In this document: positions 1 through 6,541 of the stretch, in pieces | How the letters are laid out: every line of letters begins with the position of its first letter | Numbering within the stretch: position 1 is the stretch's first letter | Origin: Gemmatimonadales bacterium UBA1120 | GTDB lineage: Bacteria; Gemmatimonadota; Gemmatimonadetes; Longimicrobiales; Gaopeijiaceae | Length of the DNA: 6,858 nt | NCBI GenBank assembly: GCA_002313925.1 | Contig: DCAZ01000109.1 | Location: 1-6,858, forward strand | Reading direction: 5' to 3' | Made by a program: the position numbers and the translations under genes | Notes under the pieces: model-generated | Database searches by the model: none | Told to the model about the DNA's origin: nothing | What the model saw: the letters and a program-made list of their open reading frames with translations, nothing else

Positions 1-317
1 GTTTCATCAACATCACACATAATTGCATCACGAATTGGCATCATGTAGGAAGCAACTTGAGCATATTCACGTTCGTTGTGAGCTGTAATCGATTCAGCTG
101 ACCGTCCTAGAGTCCAGCCTTCCTGGATCGGTCGGCCCTGCGGCGGTTGAATCTCTCCGGACTCTGAAAGAACTACGTTCTGACCCAAGCTCACGATGCT
201 CGGATCAACCCGATGGCCACAGTCCGCTGTTTCTAAATCCGTCGGTGACGTCGAAGCACAAGCTAGTGAACCGAGAAGCCCTATCAAGAAAGCTGAAACG
301 AGCGGAAATCTAGACAA
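1..317 (-). CDS. Unrecognised lipoprotein, N-terminal part only (runs off the window)
   Basis: I do not recognise this protein. The frame is open for 105 codons from a TTG at 317 to the window edge, so the C-terminus is missing. The N-terminus is a clear lipoprotein-type signal: MSRF, then a hydrophobic stretch (residues 5-19), then SLAC with the candidate lipidated Cys at 20. A polar, Ser/Thr-rich segment follows (21-32), with further cysteines at 33 and 101. TTG is chosen because it is the first possible start after an in-frame stop just upstream, and it gives a complete signal peptide; the next in-frame TTG would leave no positive charge. No good Shine-Dalgarno sequence is visible, but the TTG lies 10 bp after the amidase stop, so translational coupling is likely. 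It is the third gene of the cupin-amidase run. The open frame and signal are seen directly; envelope location is inferred; function is unknown. Confidence 0.65.
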   Translation of the reverse strand, partial: MSRFPLVSAFLIGLLGSLACASTSPTDLETADCGHRVDPSIVSLGQNVVLSESGEIQPPQGRPIQEGWTLGRSAESITAHNEREYAQVASYMMPIRDAIMCDVDE

Positions 318-327
318 AAGGTATCGG

Positions 328-1380
328 TTAGTTCCCGTTCAATAGGCCAGATGGTTCGCGCTCCGTCCCGCCGGTCTGGAGTAGCTCCTTAGACACCATC
401 GCGTGAACACCTACATTTTGGTCCACCAACTCAGTAATCCTAAGATCTACTGCCATCGAAATCACCGAGTAAGCTTCACCGGAAGACAAGTCCGTCCGCT
501 CCATAAGAAACTCCACAGTCTCCCGAATAGCGATCTCTGTAGCCCTTTCCAGGTCTGGGTCAAACCCCATCAGTATGTGATGCGTCGGGGTTTCGGCACG
601 TGGCCAGTCGAGCGTCCAGTCTCGATGGACCAAGAACTGCAGGCTACCCTCAAGAGACGTCTCAAGCCCCGTTTGATTTACCTCACCGTCACCTTGTGCC
701 GCATGGCCGTCACCAACTTCGAACAGAGCGCCCTCGACCCATACGGGGATATAGAGCGTCGTCCCTGCTACGAGTTCCTTCAAGTCCATATTGCCCGCAT
801 GACGGCCGGGAGGCACGCTGCTCACGCGGCCTGAGTCAGGCGGCGGTGCTACGCCCATGCTACCGAAAAAAGGTTTTAGCGGAACCACGATCCCAGGAGC
901 GATCTCTGCCTGGTCATTCTCGGTGTCGATCCGGATCAGGCGTGAGCGGCGGTCAGCATCACACAGATCCCGCACGAAGCCGCTGCAGCCGTTGTATCCG
1001 TAGTCTATAGAGTACCCTACGGACAGAATCCGGACCTCCAGGACATCTCCCGGCCGGGCACCGTCAACATGAATTGGCCCTGTGAGGATATGGCCGCCCG
1101 GCCCTCGATCAGTCACCTCATCATAGATCGCCGAGAGCTCGGGCTGAACCTCAGCTGCCGGGAGCCCCATCTGCTGAAGGCGCGTGGGGCTGCTCGTAAG
1201 CATGGTCGTGACTTCGACCACGTCACCCGACTGAATCCGGAGCACACCGGGCTTGGTCGGATCGTAGTAACCAAACGCAACCGTTGTGGGCCCGGCGACG
1301 AGTTCGTGGGTCGTCGGTAACTCTGCATCAACACACCCGAGAGTGATCAGAGCGAGAGAGAGTGACAGGGCTTTGTTCAT
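328..1380 (-). CDS. Acetamidase/formamidase family protein with a lipoprotein signal
   Basis: A 350-residue member of the acetamidase/formamidase (FmdA/AmdA) family, metal-dependent hydrolases that release ammonia from small amides. Family landmarks appear in the usual order: GPIHVDGARPGDVLEV (101-116), FFGSMGVAPPPDSG (171-184), PPGRHAGNMDLKEL (190-203), GDGHAAQGDGEV (223-234) and MAVDLRIT...GVHAMVSK (309-331). The N-terminus is MNKALSLSLALITLGC, a lipoprotein-type signal with candidate lipid Cys 16, so this copy is probably anchored in the envelope, whereas characterised members are cytoplasmic. The ATG at 1380 is preferred over one at 1413 because it directly begins the signal and has GAGG 8 bases upstream; the longer form would overlap the cupin gene. 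The only cysteines are 16, 132 and 140; the last two sit in an insert and could form a disulfide after export. The gene lies 10 bp after the cupin and 10 bp before the next lipoprotein. The family assignment is firm; the substrate is unknown. Confidence 0.93.
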   Translation of the reverse strand: MNKALSLSLALITLGCVDAELPTTHELVAGPTTVAFGYYDPTKPGVLRIQSGDVVEVTTMLTSSPTRLQQMGLPAAEVQPELSAIYDEVTDRGPGGHILTGPIHVDGARPGDVLEVRILSVGYSIDYGYNGCSGFVRDLCDADRRSRLIRIDTENDQAEIAPGIVVPLKPFFGSMGVAPPPDSGRVSSVPPGRHAGNMDLKELVAGTTLYIPVWVEGALFEVGDGHAAQGDGEVNQTGLETSLEGSLQFLVHRDWTLDWPRAETPTHHILMGFDPDLERATEIAIRETVEFLMERTDLSSGEAYSVISMAVDLRITELVDQNVGVHAMVSKELLQTGGTEREPSGLLNGN

Positions 1381-1388
1381 CAGATAAT

Positions 1389-1392
1389 CCTC
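1389..1392 (-). promoter_or_regulatory. Ribosome binding site that fixes the amidase start
   Basis: GAGG on the minus strand ends 8 bases before the ATG at 1380 and partly overlaps the TGA stop of the cupin gene (1393-1391). It supports the shorter amidase start, which begins with the lipoprotein signal, and suggests that ribosomes finishing the cupin can restart on the amidase. Confidence 0.7.
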
Positions 1393-1825
1393 AGTGTCTA
1401 AGGCTCTTTTCAAACAAAGTTCTTTCAGGGTTTAGGGGTCCCACCTGAGTGGTAACTGGCATACCAATAGTCTTGATGATATGCACCAGGAACTTAGCTG
1501 ATTCTGTGTCACTGGCATTCTGAGACACCACATGGATATCATCAGGGTCTTCATAGAACATTTCGCCTGGTGACAGGGTCACTAACTCCCCTCCCGCAAC
1601 TTGCATGTTTACTCGACCTTCCAACACATAGACGAAAACATGGGCATTATGACGATGGGGTGAGGATTCCTGTCCGGGAACAAGGGTTATTTCAGAAACC
1701 AAGATCTCTTGGTTTTCTGGCAACTCAGGCAATGGCATATTTAGTAATTGCCCCTCAACACCATTAAATAGGGTGTTGGTTACTAGTAAGATCAGCAGTG
1801 TGTTTGCTTGGAACAGATATCTCAT
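1391..1825 (-). CDS. Secreted small single-domain cupin protein
   Basis: A 144-residue protein with an N-terminal export signal (hydrophobic LLILLV core, likely cleavage near residue 25) followed by one cupin barrel. Cupin motif 1 is PGQESSPHRHNAHVFVYVLEG (start 50), giving candidate metal ligands His57 and His59. The usual motif-1 Glu is replaced by Val63, next to an extra His at 62. Motif 2 is SPGEMFYEDPDDIHVVSQN (85-103), with candidate ligand His98. Such small cupins bind a metal ion and may be enzymes or sensors; the chemistry cannot be read from sequence. The start ATG at 1825 has a good GAGG (1836-1833) 7 bases upstream. It is first in the run with the amidase and the partial lipoprotein, and divergent from the heme/copper enzyme. 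Its base composition is lower in GC (about 46% by hand count of 1441-1800) than sampled amidase and S9 sequence. The cupin fold is firm; the role is unknown. Confidence 0.9.
   Translation of the reverse strand: MRYLFQANTLLILLVTNTLFNGVEGQLLNMPLPELPENQEILVSEITLVPGQESSPHRHNAHVFVYVLEGRVNMQVAGGELVTLSPGEMFYEDPDDIHVVSQNASDTESAKFLVHIIKTIGMPVTTQVGPLNPERTLFEKSLRH
1756..1778. repeat. 7-bp perfect inverted repeat with AT-rich spacer
   Basis: CAACACC (1756-1762) and GGTGTTG (1772-1778) are exact reverse complements separated by the 9-base ATTAAATAG. The element lies inside the cupin coding region and 75-97 bases upstream of the copper enzyme start, where that gene's promoter would be expected. It could be a repressor or activator site, but its occurrence within coding sequence means chance cannot be excluded. 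Confidence 0.4.
1780..1789. repeat. Perfect 10-bp palindrome TTACTAGTAA
   Basis: TTACTAGTAA reads the same on both strands and starts two bases after the 1756-1778 inverted repeat, about 64-73 bases upstream of the copper enzyme start. It is inside the cupin signal-peptide coding region. It may be part of an operator, or simply chance. Confidence 0.35.
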
Positions 1826-1852
1826 GGCAATACCTCACCCTCGAGTGATGTT
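1826..1852. promoter_or_regulatory. 27-bp gap between divergent start codons, carrying both ribosome binding sites
   Basis: The gap holds GAGG for the minus-strand cupin (1836-1833, 7 bases from its ATG) and a weak GAG (1843-1845, 7 bases from the plus-strand ATG at 1853). It is too short to hold either promoter, so each gene's promoter should lie inside the coding region of the other. A short TCAC-N6-GTGA repeat (1835-1848) spans the middle. I found no convincing -35/-10 pair on either side. Confidence 0.6.
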
Positions 1853-3229
1853 ATGAAGCCTATTCATAGAATTCTACTTGGATCAATGACTGGCCTGCTA
1901 GCCTGGGGCTGCAGCGACAGCTCCAACTCTTTGGAACCGGAGCCACAGGAGCCTGTGGCAACTTCCACCTGGGACATCATTCAAACCGTAATTTTTGACA
2001 AGAACTGTGTTGAATGTCACGTCGCAGGGGCATCCTTCGCTACACAATCAGATCTTGTACTGACGTCAAGCGTCGCTTACAGCCAACTCGTGAACCGCGC
2101 ACCCAAGAATCCAGAAGCTCTAGCCGACGGACTTACCCTTGTGGGCACAGAAGGATTGGCGAGCGTCGATAAGAGCTTCTTGTGGGAAAAGATTAATGCT
2201 CCGGATCAAGCGCACTATTTCGATGACCACCCGGGCTACGGGGCGCTGATGCCCCTGGGCAAGCCACCACTCACGAACGGTGAGTTGGAATTTGTCCTTC
2301 AATGGATCCTGGCCGGTGCACCAGCTGACGGAAACGTCGTCGACCCAGATGTTCTGGATAATATAGAACGCTATGAGCCCCCTGAATTTGAACCACTACC
2401 GGTACCGACCAGTGGTGTACAGTTCCACCTAGGCCCGTGGGATGTAGCACCAAATTTTGAGAGAGAATTCTTCTATTACGAACCGCTGAACAACGATCAG
2501 GCACTCTTCGTCAATCGCGTAGACATGGCGATGCGGCCAGGTAGCCATCATCTGATCTTGTACGACCTCTCCGACGACATCCCAGAAATCTTGGTTCCAG
2601 ACCCTCAGGTTTTCAGGGACATACGTGATACCAACGGAAATTATATTCCTAGCACCCTTATGATCACTTCACACCTGAACTTCGTGACAGGTACACAGTG
2701 GCCACTCATGACCTATCACTACCCTCCGGGTGTGGCTCTGCGTATCCCCGCGGGCACCGGGTTCGACATAAATGCGCACTATGTAAACCGCTCAAGCCAA
2801 ATCATCCAAGGTGAGATCTACGCTAACCTACACACCGTAGACTCTTCACAGGTGGAACACGTTGCTGAGCGCCTCTTCATGAACAACCTGGATATCAACC
2901 TGCCTCCTCAAGCAAGCACTACGTTGACCAAGACATTCGTGGTGGATGAAAAAGTTCAGATCTTTCAACTCTTTTCACACGCGCATGAGCATATGACCGA
3001 TTTCCGAGTTTTCATCGATGGCGGCCCACGAGATGGCGAACTGGTCTACATCGCTTACGACTGGGAACACCCACCCATTCTGGAACTGAATCCCACGTTA
3101 ACCCTGGAAGCAGGTCAGGGCTTGAGGCTTCAGGCCACCTACAATAATGATACGAATAGCACCATAAATTTTGGCTTTCTCAGTTCAGACGAGATGATGA
3201 TCCTGTTTGGAGCCTACTACGTGGATTAA
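1853..3229 (+). CDS. Lipoprotein fusing a c-type heme domain to a PHM/DBH-like copper monooxygenase
   Basis: A 458-residue exported protein. A signal with LLAWGC (candidate lipid Cys 20) is followed by an acidic linker. A cytochrome c domain (about 38-160) has heme motif CVECH (52-56) and a probable axial Met133 in LMPLGKPPLT. The rest resembles copper type II, ascorbate-dependent monooxygenases (peptidylglycine and dopamine hydroxylases). Candidate first-copper ligands are His232/His233 in GSHHLILYD and His309 in NAHYVN. Candidate second-copper ligands are His376/His378 in FSHAHEHMTDFRV and Met448 in SDEMMILFGAYY. Characterised members insert one oxygen atom from O2 at a carbon, using electrons from ascorbate; here the fused heme could supply them (inference). 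The copper region has no cysteine, unlike the disulfide-rich animal enzymes. ATG 1853 is chosen over 1808 because it opens directly onto the signal and avoids overlap with the divergent cupin. The substrate is unknown. Confidence 0.88.
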   Translation: MKPIHRILLGSMTGLLAWGCSDSSNSLEPEPQEPVATSTWDIIQTVIFDKNCVECHVAGASFATQSDLVLTSSVAYSQLVNRAPKNPEALADGLTLVGTEGLASVDKSFLWEKINAPDQAHYFDDHPGYGALMPLGKPPLTNGELEFVLQWILAGAPADGNVVDPDVLDNIERYEPPEFEPLPVPTSGVQFHLGPWDVAPNFEREFFYYEPLNNDQALFVNRVDMAMRPGSHHLILYDLSDDIPEILVPDPQVFRDIRDTNGNYIPSTLMITSHLNFVTGTQWPLMTYHYPPGVALRIPAGTGFDINAHYVNRSSQIIQGEIYANLHTVDSSQVEHVAERLFMNNLDINLPPQASTTLTKTFVVDEKVQIFQLFSHAHEHMTDFRVFIDGGPRDGELVYIAYDWEHPPILELNPTLTLEAGQGLRLQATYNNDTNSTINFGFLSSDEMMILFGAYYVD

Positions 3230-3283
3230 CAGATGAATCCACCAAGCAACACACTACGGTAGCCTCCATCATGGAAAGTAGGG

Positions 3284-3309
3284 GTTGAGTGGCGGCGATG
3301 GACCTCAAC
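3284..3309. terminator. Weak hairpin between convergent genes (possible terminator)
   Basis: GTTGAG (3284-3289) pairs with CTCAAC (3304-3309) across a 14-base loop, in the 75-bp space where the copper enzyme and the S9 peptidase converge; the right arm overlaps the peptidase stop codon. The stem is only 6 bp and there is no run of T on either side, so it is a poor intrinsic terminator. Nothing better was seen in 3230-3304. Confidence 0.2.
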
Positions 3310-6300
3310 TCACACCGGTACCGCCGCCATTCCCCTTCTCGTCATTCTTCATCATCTCGATGGCCCGCTCCTTCTGGATAAAGGTGCGGCCCGACTCCAT
3401 CCACGCAGGGGTCGGCGCACCCCTTAAGTGGTGATTGATGAACTGCCGCGTGCGGATCTGGAAGTCCTTCTGGTTCTCGTACTGACGTAGTCCATGCCCT
3501 TCACCCGGGTATGACAGCAGAGTCACGTCCTTCCCGAACCAGCGCAGCCCGTTGTAGAACTCAACCGAGTGCATCCAGCGTACGGTAGCGTCGTCCTCAC
3601 CGTGGAGCAGAAGGAGCGGGGTATTCATATCGGATGCGTGGTGCACTGCCGACTGATCCACGTATAGCTCGAAGTCACTATAGAGATCAGTGCCAAGACG
3701 TCCTTGGCCATATATGGAGTAGTTGTGCGCGTTGTTACGCCCACCCCAAAGCGCGTTGAAATCACTCACGAGGTTCGTGGCGGCCGCACCCGCGACGATC
3801 GCGGCAAACCTGTCGGAGTGGGTTGCGATGTAGGTAGAACCCTGTCCGCTGTAGGAGTGGCCATGGAGCGCAATCCGATCTGGATCGACGTATCCCATCT
3901 CGATCACCGCGTCGATTGCGAGCTCGATCGACTCAAGCATGTGCTGATGTGATGGTCCAATCCGGAAATGGATATCAGGCTGCATCACGAGATATCCGTC
4001 GCTCACATATCCGGCGAAGTTGGGTGAGCCTTGGAACCTAGGTGTCGGATAGCTGTGTAGGTTCTGTGAATTCTGCTCGTAGTAGTTGATCAGCATCGGT
4101 CGACGCTCACCCTCCTGGTAGTCATTGGGGATGGCTAGCGTGCCCTGCTTCCTTATGCCGTCAGATGTGTAGTAGTCGAAGAGAATCCGTCGGCCCCAGT
4201 TGTACTCGGTCTGTTGGGGGTTCGCGTTAGTAATCTGCATTCGCGACTCATGGTCTAGGTCAGACAACCATAAGTCCGGAAAGGTCTCGAAGTCCTGCCT
4301 TGTGAAGATTGCGAAGTCAGCGTCCTCGGCCTTCGTCAGATTTCCATACCGCGCATCATCGAACACGAGTTCTTCGAGGTCTCCACCATCTAGTCGATAG
4401 AATCCCGCTTTCTTTGTCCATTCACCGTACGCTGACAGGTACAAGGGTTTTGAAAGGTCGAACTCATCCTCATCAGGATCCGTGTCGATCACGCGGAAGC
4501 GGGTCTCGTTCTCCTGGCCGAAGCCCTGAGTGAGATTTTCCGTTCCATCACCGTCCAGTGAGACACGATATAGGTCGTGGCGATGCATTACGATTGCATC
4601 CCCGTCCGTGGTCCACCCGGCAATACCATACGACGGTTTCTCTCCGAAGCGATCGAACAGCTCGTTCTCGAAGTTGACTGGTGCATCTGCTGAGAGATTG
4701 CGGTGCTGTGCAGCTTCTAGGTCATAGCTCCAGATGTCGCGGTCTTTCCAATAGAGGAAGTGCTTGCCATCAGGGTCGAAATCCAGTGTTCGAAGTTGCT
4801 GTTCGAGTATCAGCGTGCGCTCACCGGTCTCGACATCGACGAGGTAGAGGTCTTGGTAATTCGGACGCCAATCTGAGCGGTACTCTCGGTCATCTGCACC
4901 TATGGCTGAGTGCCCATTTTCAGAGATCTGGATGGTCTCCATCGTTTCGTCGGCCAGCTGAACGAAGCGCAGCCCCCCTCCGCCCTCAATGTGGATGGCA
5001 CCGGTGTGTGTCCGGTTGCGGTCCGCGTTCGCGCGCGACTCCTGGATCGACTGAATCCGCTCATCTCCGACATGCCAAATATCCACGTCCGCAATGAACT
5101 CTGGGCAGACCCCGCCAGACACCTCTTCAGGTCCCAGGGGACGCCCGTCGTCCGACACGCGTGTGGCCATTTGCACGATTGTTGGGCCCTCATCTTCTTC
5201 GTCAGCTTCACCATCGCCTTCTTCCTCAGCTTCGCCCTCCTCCTTCTCACTCGATTCACAAAGTGCTGAGGGTGCCGGGTACTGCAGACGAGTCTGCACA
5301 AAGAGTCGAGTCGCATCCGGTGACCACCGCAGCGGGCCCTTTTCGCTCAATACGCGCTCACTGGCCAAGCCGTACCCATTGGCGTCGGCTTCTTCGTCTT
5401 CATCGTTGTCCTCCGGTCGCGGATCAAGCACCAGCGGCCCTAAACCGTCAGAAACCGCCGGCCAAAGCAGGACAGCGTTTACACGTTCAGTCAGTTCATC
5501 GTCGTCCTTCCCCTTGAGCACCGCTAACGCATCCAAGGCGGGCTCAACCTGTTCATCGGGGTCCCCACCCCAAGTCAGGCGCGCGTAAGTCACCTCGCGC
5601 TCCGCATCAAGCACAGTCCGGACGCGCGTGTCGAGCACGAGTAGGCTTATGCCGTTCGACTCGCCGTCCGGCCCATCTACCGTGTAGGCCAACCGCGCGC
5701 CGGACTCATCAGCTCCGTACTCGTCCACATACGCGATCAACTCCTCCATGCCCGAGTCGAGGTAACGAACGATCAGGTCTGTGCCCTCGTGCTCGGCTTC
5801 GGAATCAGAGGAACGCTTCTTCACCATGAAGGCCCGACCTGCCTCGGCGAAGGCAAAGGATTGGGAGTTGTCCCACTTCCGTGTCTCTCCCGTATCCAGG
5901 TCGCGCAGTTCCACTACGCGGGCAGGTCGGTCGGCATCGTTCCCGCCTCGCGCATTCCCGCGCCCACCGCCGTCTTCCTGCTCGGGCGGGTTGATATAGT
6001 AAGCAACCCACCGAGAGTCCTTCGAGAACTCGGGGTTGCTCCCGCGGACCACAAAGGTCGGATCACCACCGTCGATCTCCTTGATGAACAGAGAATCGTC
6101 GACCTCACGGCGGCTGTAGGCGTACGTCACCCACCGCCCATCGGGTGAGATGGAGGTCTGCCCGATCGAACGCCACTTCGCATAGTCGTCGATCGTGAGG
6201 ACCTTCTTGTCTCCTCGCATGGGTACCTCGTCCTGCGCAAGAAGCGCACCGGTGCTGGAGGAAGTAGGTCCAAGGCTGAGCATAAGGAGCGTAAGGCCAA

Positions 6301-6346
6301 GCGCGGCTGCGAGGGGCGTGGAGGCCCGGAAAACAGGGATCTTCAT
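3305..6346 (-). CDS. Secreted S9 (prolyl oligopeptidase) family serine peptidase with acidic inserts
   Basis: A 1013-residue exported peptidase. An N-terminal signal (basic MKIPVFR, hydrophobic 12-26, cleavage probably before QDEVP near 38) is followed by a beta-propeller of PD40-like repeats, for example SISPDGRWVTYAY, LRWSPDATRLFV and LDFDPDGKHFLYW. A C-terminal alpha/beta-hydrolase domain covers about 712-985. The catalytic triad is Ser831 in GHSYSG, Asp919 in HGEDDATV and His951 in PGEGHG, with spacing normal for S9. The usual GxSxGG is GxSxSG here. The family cleaves short peptides, with the propeller restricting access. At 1013 residues it is longer than typical members, partly from acidic low-complexity inserts at about 312-322 and 367-387. 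The only two cysteines, 363 and 414, bracket the second insert. The ATG at 6346 begins the signal; only a weak purine-rich AGAG lies 5 bases upstream. It probably helps digest peptides in the periplasm or outside the cell. Confidence 0.93.
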   Translation of the reverse strand: MKIPVFRASTPLAAALGLTLLMLSLGPTSSSTGALLAQDEVPMRGDKKVLTIDDYAKWRSIGQTSISPDGRWVTYAYSRREVDDSLFIKEIDGGDPTFVVRGSNPEFSKDSRWVAYYINPPEQEDGGGRGNARGGNDADRPARVVELRDLDTGETRKWDNSQSFAFAEAGRAFMVKKRSSDSEAEHEGTDLIVRYLDSGMEELIAYVDEYGADESGARLAYTVDGPDGESNGISLLVLDTRVRTVLDAEREVTYARLTWGGDPDEQVEPALDALAVLKGKDDDELTERVNAVLLWPAVSDGLGPLVLDPRPEDNDEDEEADANGYGLASERVLSEKGPLRWSPDATRLFVQTRLQYPAPSALCESSEKEEGEAEEEGDGEADEEDEGPTIVQMATRVSDDGRPLGPEEVSGGVCPEFIADVDIWHVGDERIQSIQESRANADRNRTHTGAIHIEGGGGLRFVQLADETMETIQISENGHSAIGADDREYRSDWRPNYQDLYLVDVETGERTLILEQQLRTLDFDPDGKHFLYWKDRDIWSYDLEAAQHRNLSADAPVNFENELFDRFGEKPSYGIAGWTTDGDAIVMHRHDLYRVSLDGDGTENLTQGFGQENETRFRVIDTDPDEDEFDLSKPLYLSAYGEWTKKAGFYRLDGGDLEELVFDDARYGNLTKAEDADFAIFTRQDFETFPDLWLSDLDHESRMQITNANPQQTEYNWGRRILFDYYTSDGIRKQGTLAIPNDYQEGERRPMLINYYEQNSQNLHSYPTPRFQGSPNFAGYVSDGYLVMQPDIHFRIGPSHQHMLESIELAIDAVIEMGYVDPDRIALHGHSYSGQGSTYIATHSDRFAAIVAGAAATNLVSDFNALWGGRNNAHNYSIYGQGRLGTDLYSDFELYVDQSAVHHASDMNTPLLLLHGEDDATVRWMHSVEFYNGLRWFGKDVTLLSYPGEGHGLRQYENQKDFQIRTRQFINHHLRGAPTPAWMESGRTFIQKERAIEMMKNDEKGNGGGTGVS

Positions 6347-6448
6347 GGTGTCTCTAACAGTCCTTCGGAGAGGGACGGAAGTGAGCTGTCAGCATGCGCT
6401 GAGGGAGGTGAAACGGCAAGGCGCACCCGGCGTATATCACTCGTAGCC

Positions 6449-6457
6449 GTGGCATAG
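6449..6457. repeat. Third copy of a GTGGCAT word upstream of the S9 gene
   Basis: GTGGCATAG here is the exact reverse complement of CTATGCCAC at 6567-6575, and shares CGTGGCAT with 6541-6548. The 7-mer GTGGCAT or its complement thus occurs three times within 127 bases of non-coding DNA, which may mark repeated protein-binding sites. Confidence 0.35.
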
Positions 6458-6466
6458 TTACTGAAT

Positions 6467-6481
6467 CAGGGTACTACCCTG
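6467..6481. repeat. Perfect inverted repeat CAGGGT-ACT-ACCCTG
   Basis: Two 6-base arms with a 3-base centre lie about 120-135 bases upstream of the S9 peptidase start. On the plus strand it is followed by TCTTTTG, which resembles a terminator, but no plus-strand gene ends here. A regulatory site or a leader hairpin of the peptidase mRNA is more plausible. Confidence 0.45.
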
Positions 6482-6500
6482 TCTTTTGTAACCGTTTGCG

Positions 6501-6513
6501 GGGTGAATCACCC
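6501..6513. repeat. Perfect inverted repeat GGGTGA-A-TCACCC
   Basis: Two exact 6-base arms surround a single central A, 155-167 bases upstream of the peptidase start and 19 bases from the 6467-6481 repeat. A further half-site GGGTG follows at 6524-6528. The one-base centre makes an RNA hairpin unlikely and fits a site for a dimeric DNA-binding protein (inference). Confidence 0.45.
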
Positions 6514-6541
6514 TATCAAATCTGGGTGCCTATTCAGGAGC

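Noticed and set aside
403..834. Plus-strand open frame of 143 codons
   Set aside because: It lies wholly opposite the amidase gene, which has full family motifs. The plus-strand translation has no recognisable domain.
1381..1413. Longer start for the amidase, adding 11 residues
   Set aside because: It would overlap the cupin end and bury the signal behind charged residues, while the ATG at 1380 has GAGG at good spacing.
1835..1848. TCAC-N6-GTGA as a CRP/FNR-type site
   Set aside because: The half-sites are in the opposite order to the known TGTGA-N6-TCACA pattern, the arms are only 4 bases, and part of it is the cupin ribosome site.
1808..1852. Longer start for the copper enzyme, adding 15 residues
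   Set aside because: It would overlap the cupin start region and put polar sequence in front of the lipoprotein signal. The ATG at 1853 begins the signal directly.
5094..5588. Plus-strand open frame rich in serine (164 codons)
   Set aside because: It is the antisense of the Glu/Asp-rich inserts of the S9 peptidase: GAA/GAG/GAC codons read backwards give Ser-rich sequence. No family motif, signal or ribosome site supports it.
6195..6446. Plus-strand open frame of 83 codons covering the S9 start
   Set aside because: It is mostly antisense to the S9 signal-peptide region and has no motif or ribosome site.
6467..6490. Hairpin followed by TCTTTTG as a plus-strand terminator
   Set aside because: No plus-strand gene ends near it; the flanking genes are on the minus strand. 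The T-run is also short and interrupted.
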